From assembly GCF_015832195.1 (NCBI RefSeq), contig NC_052045.1, positions 1,922,001 through 1,986,000 on the forward strand: a stretch of DNA of 64,000 nucleotides, read 5' to 3'. The notes below the pieces were generated by a model. The model searched no databases and had not been told where the DNA came from. It worked only from the letters and a program-made list of their open reading frames with translations. This DNA comes from Motacilla alba alba. Taxonomy: Eukaryota > Chordata > Aves > Passeriformes > Motacillidae. This document shows, one piece after another, positions 24,201-35,167 of the stretch. Position 1 is the first letter of the stretch, and each line of letters begins with the position of its first letter. Made by a program: the position numbers and the translations under genes.

Positions 24201-27200
24201 TGCAGAAAATCAAAGGACACAGCTGAGGAAAAAATCCACATGTGCCAGCGATTCTGGCTGCAAAGTGTTGGTTAAAGTCTTCCAAAAGGCAAAGCCAAGT
24301 TTGAATGGTTTTGGGTTCTTTTTACCTTTAAATTTTCAATGACTTTTTAGTGTGTTCCGTTTAAGAGAAGTGTGTTCATTTTTCATTCCAGTGCCCTCAC
24401 CTCTGGCTCAGGCACCAGCACTTGTGTTGCCATCCTGCGCTCAGCATGAAAACCTCTTAATTATAATCTGTCTTTGAAGAGCTCTGTACCTGAGCTGCTA
24501 ACAGGGATGAAAGTTGCTGAAGACACTTTTATTTGAGACCGTGTAGCCCTGAAATGCTGGGTTTTTTTTTCTTTCCTGGTGTATTAATACAGCAGTTAGC
24601 CAGGTATGTGGATGATTGCTCCCACACTTGGAATTCTGTGGGCTTTGTGCTGGTGTCTACTCAAGGGAAACGTCCCCTCTGACATAAAGGAAAGCCAAGA
24701 TGACTTTTTTTATCAAGGCTCTCCTATGTACTGTGAAAGCCACTGATAGAGCAGTCTGTAGATATATTAAGATTAGTTGTAAATCACTGAAGGAGTACAG
24801 GAAATAATTTTGCAATCTGCAGTTCCAACAAGCATGCAACAAGAATTCCTTGTCCTGTATGGGTGTGGTTAGAAAGTTGTTAAAATCTTTTCAAGTGCAC
24901 CAAAATTTTGCCTCTGTGTCCTATAAAGATTACAAATTTCCCTAAAAAGTTATGGCTAGATTAGATTGGATTTGAAGGACACCCGAAGTTGTCTTTTGAT
25001 GTTTTAACCCCCTACTGAGAGAGATTTAGGGACTAAAAGTCTCTGAGCCTGCTTGGTGTCACAGCTATTAGTAAAGTGTGGCAGAGCTCAGATGCCATCA
25101 TTAGCCAACCTGGGTTTCACAAATCCTGTCATTAAAAAAACATCTTAAAACAGGCAGGAAGCTCAAGAGTTAATGCTATAGATGTAAAATTCCTGATTTT
25201 TTCCCTTGAATCTGTTATTGCAGAAAGCTTTAGGAGTTATCTGAGCTGATGTTGTTTTCAAAAGCAGAATGTGCCCTTTAAAACAAATCAAGGGCATGTC
25301 TGAACTCTTAAATTTTTTTTGAGTTATTACTGTTAAAGAAGAGGTCAGATTAGCTGGAAGATGTCTCCAGTGGAGTTCTGAAGCCTCAGCTAGTTTCTCA
25401 CTTCAGACCTGCTTTAGAATAGTGAGATACAAAGAAATAAAAGGAATCTCGGGGTTTTTGTTCTTTTTAGTTTTCTGAAGAATGATATGACCTTTTCAAG
25501 GAAAGAAGCCTGCAGTGCCTGAAGTCACAAGATATCCACAAGCAACTCTAAAAATAATGGCCTACCATGTTTTCTTTAATTTCCAGTCTGAATAGATTGA
25601 AGTTTGTGTTTGATGTGTGTGTTACACTTGGATATTTAGGTAAAAAAATACCTACTGGAATTAAACACTCATCCCTCTCTCTGTGAGGCATGAGTTACAG
25701 TCACACGTTAAGTTGCAGAGCCAAGGAAAGAATTATTCTGGGTAAAATAAGCAGGTAATTTCATTGCAGCAATAGATCATAGCGATGATTTAAATACAGC
25801 CATGAAGGTTGTGTGTCCTGAGCAAAAGCCCAGCTGGGACAGAGGTGTAAATTTGGAAGATGCCACCATGGCCCAGCGTGACAAAGTCTGCCTGTGGTGC
25901 AGAACTGAAATTTTTCTGCTCTGTTTTGGGGGAGAAAATGTGTCCAGAGCCTCCCTTCTCCCACCTCTCCCAGCAAAGGGTGTTTGGTGCTCCGGGAAAG
26001 GAAATGCTCACAGCACAGGGCACAGGCAGGTGTCTCTGCTTCTGCACAGGTTTCTGCCAGAAACGGTCACAGGAAGAAAGGAATTCCTGAGAGTTCAGGA
26101 ATTGCAGTGGATTTCCTGAAATTAGGAAATTTCCTTTCCTGATTTCTTAGCTTGAGCAAAGATGAAACTTGAGGGGGAGAAAACCTCAACACGAGGTTGG
26201 CTGGAGTTTTGAGTCTTCAGGCCAAGAGCCATTGAGGTGTGAAGTAAAATCTGTGCTGAGGAAGGGCAATTTGAACTAAAGCAGATCATTAGTTCTTTGT
26301 TTAATTGTACAACTGGCAGTTTTAGAGGAGGGAGTAACACCTTGTGGCTGTGAGATGTAAAAAATACCTAAGATTACAAAAAAACCAAAAGGAGTTTACT
26401 GAATGTAAGTTCTTGACTCCCAGTACCTCTGAATTAGCTTGAAAAGAAGAATAGGATGAGTCATCCCAAAAAACTGAACAAATATTTTCTTGGGATGGAG
26501 TTATAGTATTTTAATATTTTGTATTACATCCAGTCCTAGTTTTAAGTGGATTTATTTGTTCTTAACTACTTCACTGTGCATGGAAGTCACTGTACACAAA
26601 TGATTCTTGAGCTTTTTAATAGTTTTTTGTGTTATTTTTATGTACTGGGCAGAAAAAGCAAGTTGGACTCCTATTGCTAAATACACCTCTGCATTTTATT
26701 GTGGGCATTTTACAACTTCCAGTGCCTGTTGGTAAAGTTTCTTCAGTAGCAGGAAATAATGTGAACAAAGAAATTCTTCAGGACTTGAAAAGTATCAAAA
26801 TATGGACTTAGGTAGTGTGAACAGGCTGTGCCACCCTCTGAAAGAAAATCCCTGTTATGGGTAGCTTCACAGGAGAAAGCTTCCCTCCTTCCCAGGCCAG
26901 GTTGTGCTCTCTGTGATCCAAACCAAAGTTACAAGTTTGGGAGGTGCTGTCAGGGCAGAAGATTGTTGAGGATCACGTAGAGAAGCCTTTGTGACCTTGC
27001 AGGCAGGAGAAATGAAAGGAAATTCAGTGCTAGAACATGTACATAGGTAATGAGGGTGGTGCATGTGAGCAGCGAGGCCTGTCAGGAATAATGGATGAGG
27101 AGGCTGCTGGCTTCACCTGAGCACTGGGGGCTGCTGATGACAACAAAAACAATCCCAAAAAATATTCTGAGGGGGAGATATTTATGCCACCCAATCTGGA

Positions 27201-30200
27201 ATACTGTTTATAATTCCGATCAGCTGTGGTGAAGAAAGGGTTGCTTTGGCTTGGCAGGTATTTATGACTGAATTATCAGAAGGCATCTTTTATGGAGCTG
27301 CAGTCCCAAGGAGAATGAAGGCACTTGATGTTGTGTGGTTATTGACGAAATTATTATAAGGATATTACTGAGCTGTACAATACATGAAAAGAAGAGAAAA
27401 GGGAATAAATATCTCAGTGAAAAGCCTTTTTCAGCTGAACAAAATGGAGTGAAATGGTTATATCAATATGCTGGGAATGAGAAGTGACCTAACTGTCTTG
27501 ATTTCTGCAAGTGGGTCAGGAGACTTAAATGCTTTTAGGAAGATGTTCAATTAAATATGAACAGAGACTAAATTCTACAATTCAGGTTTTTGTCTTGGAA
27601 GAAGTGGGAGAATGTCAGAAATTGCTCTTCATTCCCAGCGTGCTGAAATAATCCCCTCCCAAGAGCCTTTATCTCCTGTTCAACAGCATAAATCCATGAG
27701 AAGGTGTGAAAATAACAACCACATCTGAGACTGTTACGTGGGCTTTTGGAGTGATGGAACAGCTCATAATCTTGTCCATTTGCTGCTCTCTTGATAGCAA
27801 AAGAGGTGCTCTCACTCTTGCTGAGCACTGAGCATTGTATTTGGAGCAGATTTCTCTCAGTTCTTATGCAGATTGAGCCTCGATTGCTTCAAATCTGCAG
27901 CAGAAGGGCCCAGGAGCCAAATGCACTCCTCAGAGTTGTTGGAATCATTTCTGTGGAACCTTTGGGGAGCAGCAGTAAATCCAAATACTATTAAAGGGAG
28001 CTCTGAGCCAGTGCAGCAGTAGATTTGGATCTTGAACAAGCTGTGAGTGGTGATAAGTGGACTTAGCGAGCCCTGAGCTGGCTAAGCCAGGCCACTGCAC
28101 TTGTCCTTTTTACAGATGAGAGATCAAGGATTTCTTTTTTTGCCCCCTCTTCTTGCTCAAGAGAAAACCTCATCTTCCACTGATTGTGATTCATCACTGC
28201 CAGAGATAATCTACAGAGAAACAGGAATGCTTGAGGATTCCTAAACTGCTAGGTGCTGACAGATATCTGAATCAAACATTGTCCTAAATCCCCCTCTCTC
28301 CTCAAACTTTCTATTACCTGAAATTAATTTTGGCTCTCCTCACTTCTATGAGATGTATGTTAGAAAGCAATTTATTAAGAATAGATTTTTACAGCCAGGT
28401 AAACACCAAGTGATTGGATGCATATCCCAAATGTAACCCACTAGTAATTTTTTCTTACTATCCAAGAACATTTATCTTGAATTTGCAATAGTATAGCTTA
28501 GTCTCGTAATTGAATGGCAGCAGGAAAGAACACCATGATTTTGATTTCTTTAGTTTCTAATATTGTCTAACAAGGTTCTTAAGATTCCCATCTAGATTTA
28601 TACCTTGACTTGTGTTCCATGAAGAAAATGTATAAATTCCAAGTATGCAGGAGTTGAGACCTGATATAATTACATTGAGATATCTAATAACCATGTTTTG
28701 GTTAAATTACTATAAACTCTTTATTCTCTTCAGACCCATTAAGCTTAGAGAGTTGCCTTTCAATTTTTGGATGACATTCTCCAGCTCAAACTTTGCCTTC
28801 TGTAAGATAAATTTCCCTCTGTAAAAACAAGAACAGAACAAACACTTGCTACCCTTCCCCTATGACTTCTGAGCTCCTGCATTTAGCCCTTTCACAGATT
28901 TGTGACATTATTGTTGCTTTTACATTCCTGTCTGTACATGCAAATATTTATTGGGTTATTTTCCTCCTTAGATATTCCCTTACAGTTGTTAAGAGTAAAG
29001 AACTAAAAATTGAACTGTACTTACTGACTGAAGGTTCACCCCTTCAGCTGCTCCTGACAACCAGCAGGAACTTTATCTAAAATCTCTTTTTGAGTTATAA
29101 CAGAAATAGGAATCTCTTTCAATTTCTGTCTTGTCTTTGAATGAACAAGAAAAGAAATCTTCATGGGAATTTCTAGGGAGCCTGGGTAGTGAACTTAATT
29201 AAAGCAGATGTAAAATTTGCAAGATGAGAAGCATTTGCTCTAGAGGGTAAAAAAGAATAAGACTCTGTAGGTGATTGTAAGTTAGTAATGTATAATATGT
29301 ATACGATGTAAGAGGAAATTCTGTGAGATGTGCATTTCTTATTTCTATCTTTTTTTTTTTTTTTAAGAATAAGTTTAACTGCTGAAGATCATTGCTAAAA
29401 GAGGTGGATGTATATAACAGCTGGCCTTACAGAAACATTGGCTACAGCTTGATCCATTTTCCTGGAGCAGAGTAAGGAGAGATATCCCAGGGTTAAGAAA
29501 TGTGTCAAATCTGGTGTTCATTAAACTCACACACATCCATAATCTGCTCCTCTGTGCAGCTGAGAGAGCTCTGATTTGTGCATGACCTGCTGGTTAAACA
29601 TCATCTCTCTTTTCCAAATAGTGTTGTCATCTGTGCACCAGTTGTAGCAATGAAAGTAAAATCTATTCTCTTGAGAGCTGAGGCAGGGTATCGCTGAACA
29701 CCTCCCTGGAAACGGTGGCTGGGTTAAAAATGATTTCTAATCTATAGCCAGAAGTCACCAGCTGCTCAGAAGGGGCACAGAGAGAACAGGTCTAGGTGCA
29801 AAACTACTTTGTAGTAATATGTAGCTTAGATTTAGAGGATCTTTAACAGCTGAGAGCAGAAATCCAATTCATCTGCTCAAACTGTAGCCAGAGCAGCTTG
29901 TGAGGCAAAGCCCCACTGAGGCACAGTGTGCGTGCAGCAGGGAAGAAGCTGGGAGTTTCCATCAGGCAGGGCTCAATCCCTGGCAGAGGAGGTGTTTAAA
30001 TCCTGCATTACCTGCCAGGACCCAGCACCGTTCTGATTACAAGATGTGGTTGCATTTGTTGGTTTCTTTTTTTCACAGAAGCGAGGGTGGAAAAGCAGCT
30101 CTAGAGCCCGGAGCGGTTTCTGTTGTCACTTTGCAGGATGACAGGCTGCTTTGCCGAGTGCTTCTCCCCACAAATGGCAGGGAATCATGTCCTTTATAAA

Positions 30201-31085
30201 CCTGCTCGACTTGCCTTTGTTTTCACTTTTTTTCCTCCTGTTCAAATTTCCAGACAAGCCACAGAGCTGCTGTTGGAGCTGTGAGTGAAATTCCTTCTCT
30301 GCCTGACTGTTCTCTGCCAGACAGTGCTAACAAGCCGCCTTCCCAGCAAACCCTCAGATGGAATAAGCTCTGATAACCTGAAAGAGGACTTTTGTTGCCA
30401 CTCCTCTAAACCCCAGAGGTGTGGGTTGTCTTTTCTGCAAGGCACACGCTCCTCTAAACCCCAAGATACTGGATCTTCTCTTCCTCAAAGCTCGCAGTCA
30501 CAAAGACCTTTGCGGAGCGAGGTTCCTTTTTTAGTCCTTTGAGAGTCTGGGACATGGAAGGAATGGAAACTCAGGCGCCAATGCTCAAGTGCAGTCTGCA
30601 GGTGAATTCTTTCTCCAAAGAAAGGCTGGAGTCAATGCATTACTTTAGTTTTACTGTAACCCAGCCTCTGGCAGCTCTGAAACTCTCAGTTGCCTGCAGT
30701 TCCCTTCCTACTGTGGAGCACTGAGAGGTCCAGAGCTCTTTTAAGGGGGAGGGACAGAGGGACAGCATTGTTCTCACACCAGGTCTGTGCTTTCAACCCA
30801 GCACATCCAGATCCCAGCCACGTGAAAGGGGTATTTGGCATCAGTGCAAGTTAGAAGTAGCTGGAGAAGATGATGATGATTGCTGGGCATTTCCTCAATG
30901 CAGATTATTTTTTCAAACCTGCTGTGCAGATATCTGGCAATATTTGGGGGTGCTAGTCTGCCTTTAGGTGCCAATGTTCTTTTTTTTGTCTGTGCTGCTT
31001 TCTCTGTCTTTTTGGCCATCTTCTTGTTTCAAGGAGCCAATAGGGTAACTAAGGGTAAAATGGGAAACTCTTCCCAGACCAGGAG
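21216..31085. other. Long non-coding stretch, no gene seen
   Basis: Nearly 10 kb with frames no longer than 135 codons (21207-21614 plus, ending in a T15 run near 21554). T tracts of about 15 lie near 21554 and 29350. I see no CR1, LTR, tRNA-like or coding signature until the duplication at 30401-30497. The texture is that of a gene desert or large intron. Confidence 0.55.
30401..30497. repeat. Diverged 48-bp tandem duplication
   Basis: CTCCTCTAAACCCCA occurs identically at 30401-30415 and 30449-30463, and the 33 bases after each copy remain alignable by eye (GTTGTCTTTTCTGCAAGGCA versus ATCTTCTCTTCCTCAAAGCT). This points to an old 48-bp duplication with two copies. It falls in an 85-codon plus-strand frame (30285-30542) that shows the matching SSKPQ peptide repeat, but the frame has no other coding support. 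Confidence 0.65.
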
Positions 31086-31228
31086 CAATCCCAGAATGGT
31101 TTGGGTTAGAAGGGACCTTCAAGATCATCTCACTCCAGCCCATCTTCCACATCTTCCACTATCCCAGGTTGCTCTAAGCCCCATCCAAACTGGCCTTGGA
31201 CACTGCCAGGGGTGGGACAACAATGGGG
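31086..31228 (-). mobile_element. CR1 retrotransposon 3' fragment (antisense)
   Basis: CAGAATGGTTTGGGTTAGAA, GGGACCTTCAAGATCATCTC, GGTTGCTCTAAGCCCCATCC and CTGGCCTTGGACACTGCCAG follow one another as in the reverse complement of avian CR1. This is one of the best-preserved copies in the window, about 140 bp, without coding sequence. Confidence 0.92.
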
Positions 31229-33030
31229 GACAGTAACAGAAAGGTCTTCTGTCCAGAGGAGAACATGCTGGGTGAGTCCTGCCAAGCTTGTGAGGAGCAC
31301 TGGGAGTTTGGAGTGACTCTGTAAGGATGAGGAGTAGAGCCAGGCCTTAAAAAAAAACCAAATCCCAACCTCATAAACTCAGGGATGTTTCCTTACAGTT
31401 ATTCAAATGGAAGGACCACTAAAAATGAGATAAACAGGTATCAGAGAACTGACTATCTCAGCTTTCTGCTCATCTGAACTGTGAGAATTGCCAGTGGGCA
31501 ATACTAGGAGAATGTTTCAGCTGTATTGGCTCAAGTCATGAACGTAACTTTCTATGAATGGTGTCTGGAGAGGCAGGACCTGCCTGACATCACTGGGATG
31601 GTGTTCCCAGCTCCAGCTCAGCTCTCTGGTTGCTGTTCAGCTCTGAGTGAGCTGCTCACAGCTGGCCAGAGCCTGTGCTTGCTCGGGGCAGGCTCTGGAA
31701 GGGAGGAGGTGTCAGGCAGTGCAACCCTTGACCTGAGTGGATGGAATTGGGGGTCACTGATGAAGTGGACCTCTCTGAGGCATCTTGGGGTGGCTGAAAA
31801 TCCCCAGGCACACAGAGCCCAGGACGTGCAGCCGTTTGGTAAATGTCACCCTGGAGTGGTGCAGAGGTGGCTGTGTAACGGTGTGAGAGCTGCCTGGAGA
31901 TGAGAAATCAGTCGTGTAACAGCTCTCCAGTCATCCCAGGGAGCAAGACTGAGTCATTAGCTTGCTGCTGTTGTACTAGCCAGACAATTTATTGTTAAAT
32001 GCTTGTCTGTAAAGAAAAATCTGCTTTTTCTGGGAGCTCTCGATAGCACTGACATTTACTCAGAGTAAATCTAACACGGATTGGCTCAGAACACTAGAGC
32101 TTGACAGACATGACATTTGCTGCTGCCATACTTTAACCAATATTGTGATGATAAGGTCTTGGCTATCCAATGGAATTGATGAAATACAATTTTAAACCTA
32201 ATGGATAGTCTATTTACCTTTACACTAAGCTGTAAGAAGAAATAAATTAAGGATCTTTTCATGCTTCTTGGTATACAGTGAAAAAAACCCCATGAATTAA
32301 ATTTACCCTTATTTCCATTGTCTCCAGACATTGAAAGTACAAGTTAGGGGATTTTTTTTTCCTGTCCTTTTTAGGAATTTGCAAGTCTGTTCCCAGCAGC
32401 CTTGCCAGAGTGCAGATTATACATGATCTTTAAGTACTGGATGATTGCATCATGCTGGGAACCATGCAAGGGGAAATGAGGAGGTGATTGGTGACAGGCA
32501 GAGTGACTTCGCTGAGGGAAAACCTCGTGTGGGACAGAGTCCCAGCATGGCTGGGTAAGGGATGAGTGCCAGACGTCATCCACCTGCACTGGTGTGAGGT
32601 TTTGTCACTGTCCAACACAGTGTGACTCTAAACAGCACAGGTGGCTGTGACACTTGGGCACAAGAGGATCAGCAATGGCTGGGTGGTCACTCAGAGCCGG
32701 GCCGGTGTCCCCTGTCCAGGTGCAGAGCAGGGCTGGGGCTGGCACTGTTGTGACAAGGGCAGTGGCACTGAGCAGCCCTGCAGGGACGCTGGAGGAAGGG
32801 ATGCCACCCACAGGGACCTTGGCAGGCCTGGGCACAGAGCCAGGCTTGATGCAATGTTTGGGAGACTCCAGGGAATTGTATGAATTAAGTGCCACACAAG
32901 ATCAGCGTGGTTTCAGCTCTCAGTGTGAGCTTGGCACTGTGCCTGGGATCCAGGAGGAACACTCTGGGATCGGGGAGATGGAAACACGGACCCAAGGAGC
33001 AGAGACCAGTGTTCAGGGAGTTAAACCATG
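31229..33030. other. Non-coding stretch with overlapping GC-rich frames
   Basis: A GC-richer patch at about 32600-33000 carries a 161-codon plus frame (32654-33139) overlapped by 80- and 60-codon plus frames and 96- and 68-codon minus frames. The 161-codon frame runs into the LTR at 33031 and has no motif, so it is not called. The interval 31960-32255 is AT-rich unique sequence that could be a non-coding element. Confidence 0.5.
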
Positions 33031-33424
33031 TGTGTTGTGTTTGCAGGGACCCTCGTGGCAGGGAGGAATGATCAATTTGACTCCATGTTCTCAGGAGGCT
33101 AATTTATTACTTTATGATGGTATATTAAATAATGACTAATAAACCAGCTAACTAAAGAACACAGAAAGGATACTTACTGAAATGCTAAAAAGATGATAAT
33201 GAAAACTCTTTCCAGAGTCCAGACACAGCTTGGCCCTGATTGGCCAAAGAGTGAAAACAACTCACAGCAGAATGCAGTGAAACAATCCCCAAACACATTC
33301 CACATGAGCACAGCACAGGAGAAGCAAATGAGATAATATTGTTTTCCTTTTTCTCAGAGGCTTCTCAGCTTCCCAGGAGGACAATCCTGGGCGAAGGGAT
33401 TTTCCAGAGGATATGAATGCCACA
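33031..33424 (+). mobile_element. Solo LTR of an endogenous retrovirus, related to the copy at 20815
   Basis: About 394 bp with TGTGTTGTGTTTGCAGGGAC at the start and AATGCCACA at the end. Landmarks are TTTGACTCCATGTTCTCAGG, a TAATTTATTACTTTATGATG block, GACACAGCTTGGCCCTGATT, AAACAACTCACAGC, GAGGCTTCTCAGCTTCCC and AATCCTGGGCGAAGGGATTT. The flanks CCATG (33026-33030) and CCCTG (33425-33429) match at 4 of 5 bases. An AATAAA lies at 33138-33143, plausibly the LTR polyadenylation signal. It is in the same orientation as the 20815 copy and shares its ordered blocks, but differs enough to be another subfamily. No internal retroviral region is next to it. Confidence 0.85.
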
Positions 33425-34904
33425 CCCTGTGCTGTCCCCCAGCTGTGGGTGGGAGCACAGATGTGGCACTGCCAGCAAGGTCCCTGCCAAGCTGGGAGCT
33501 GCCAGCCCCACCAGGGCTGAGCAGAGCCACTCACCTTCAGGATCAGCCTTGGAAACTCCCCCAAAACAACCCAAAAACTTAAACCCACCCAAATCCCTCA
33601 GAGCAAATCATGGAGTTATGGTGATAGTCCTAGGGGGATAAAAGTTGTGGTGGAAGACAGGAGGAAATTATCAAGTCGTAATCACTGCTTGAAAAAGAGT
33701 GTGCTGGAAAAAGATTATAAACATTAGTAGCATTTAGCATCATTTGGGAATATCTTGCAGGAAATGAAATGATGTATTATTTAAAAATATGAAATAGTTT
33801 TATTTCCACTAGGAAATGAAAGAGTTGCACAAGGATAGTTCTTTCATAAATCATTCACATAATATTTCTATTCCAGCTGTAGTCATAAGTTCAATTAGCA
33901 GTAGTGTGTCAGGAGTTGTGTTGATGAGATCTAATTATTTATGGATTTCTTTGGCCACTTTTTTTTTTTTTTTTAATGTGTTGAAGTAAAGGTTATTGTC
34001 CTTCATGGTTTAAGATAATCAAATTACACACACAGTGTTGTTGGGAGAGAAGCAATTACCAGTCATACACACACAATTAAAACAACTTTTGAAACCTTCA
34101 GAGAGATTTAACATTTTATTATTATTTTTAAGCAAGAATATTTTCCAAATAGTTTATAAAATTGCTGGAAAGTCAGAACCTGTTATTTTTAATGCAAACT
34201 GCTAATACACTTCTTTTAGTGGCTCTTCTATTTGAATAACAGTTTTGGTGAGCAGCATGGATCTGTTGATTCCAAATTATAAAGGCAGACGTAGAAAAAA
34301 TTAAGAAAAAAATCTTTTTTTTTTTTTTTTTCCAGAATGTATATCTGAGTTATTTTAAGGCCATGACTGATGAATCTTCTTGATTTTTAGACTCTGGTAG
34401 ACAACTCTTGACCAATAATATTGGATGAAACCTCATCACTGTAGAGCATTGAATTCAAACTGCTGGAAGTTTAAGCACCTTTTGAGCATTTAGGCATTTG
34501 ATTGTTAATGGCTGCTAAATATTTTTGAAGGGACATTATTGCAAAAAATATATTGAATTATTGTCATGCTATAACAGAATAGTGATTAACAGCAGAAACA
34601 ACACAAGACTTTATTAAAGAAATTAAAATGTGATTAGCTGGCAAAGGGAATGGTGTGAGGCATTGAGGAACAGAGTGGTGGTTCTGGGCCAAAGGCAGAC
34701 TCTGCTTGCTGTGTGAGGTGCTGGAAAGGTGCAATTTCATGTGAGAGAATGTTGGGGAGTGTTGTTTACCATAAAATATTGGCATACTTTATATCTCTGA
34801 AGTGCATGCCAGCTATTGGTTCTGCTTTGTGTATTTCTCCTTACAAGAAGAGTGTAAGAGCTGATCTCAGTTTTCAGCAATGATTTTGTGGGTTTTATTG
34901 GGAA

Positions 34905-34960
34905 ATTAAAAAAACAAACAAACCAAAAACAAAACAAAACAAAAAACCAAAACCAAACAT
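34905..34960. repeat. A-rich (CAAAA)n-like tract
   Basis: Interrupted AAAAC, CAAAC and CAAAAC words run for about 55 bases. It could be the A-rich tail of a vanished insertion, but no body of an element is recognisable on either side. Confidence 0.8.
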
Positions 34961-35129
34961 GTTACTACAGCTTTTAAATGTAGGAGAAAAACCAAAAAGC
35001 TGAGCGGAGCTGGAATCTGTGTTTCTTATTCCCACTGTCACACAATATTTCCAGTCAAAAGTTTAATTCAGGTTTGCTCAGATTGTTGAAGTTTGTCTCC
35101 TGGCATTTGAAAGTCAGAGAGGAGGGGAT

Positions 35130-35167
35130 GGCAGTGTTCATGGGGTCAGGCAGTGTTCATGGGGTCA
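35130..35167. repeat. Perfect 19-bp tandem duplication
   Basis: GGCAGTGTTCATGGGGTCA at 35130-35148 is followed immediately by an identical copy at 35149-35167. The lack of divergence suggests a recent event. Confidence 0.9.

Noticed and set aside
32654..33139. 161-codon plus-strand frame
   Set aside because: It overlaps several other frames on both strands in a GC-rich patch, runs into an LTR and has no recognisable domain.
20815..33424. The two LTRs as the ends of one 12.6-kb provirus
   Set aside because: They differ too much to be paired LTRs of one insertion, each has its own near-matching flanks, and no retroviral protein frame lies between them.
34315..34336. T17-CCAG as a 3' splice site
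   Set aside because: No open frame with coding character or downstream donor follows. Several similar T tracts occur in the window. The same reasoning applies to 39082-39105.
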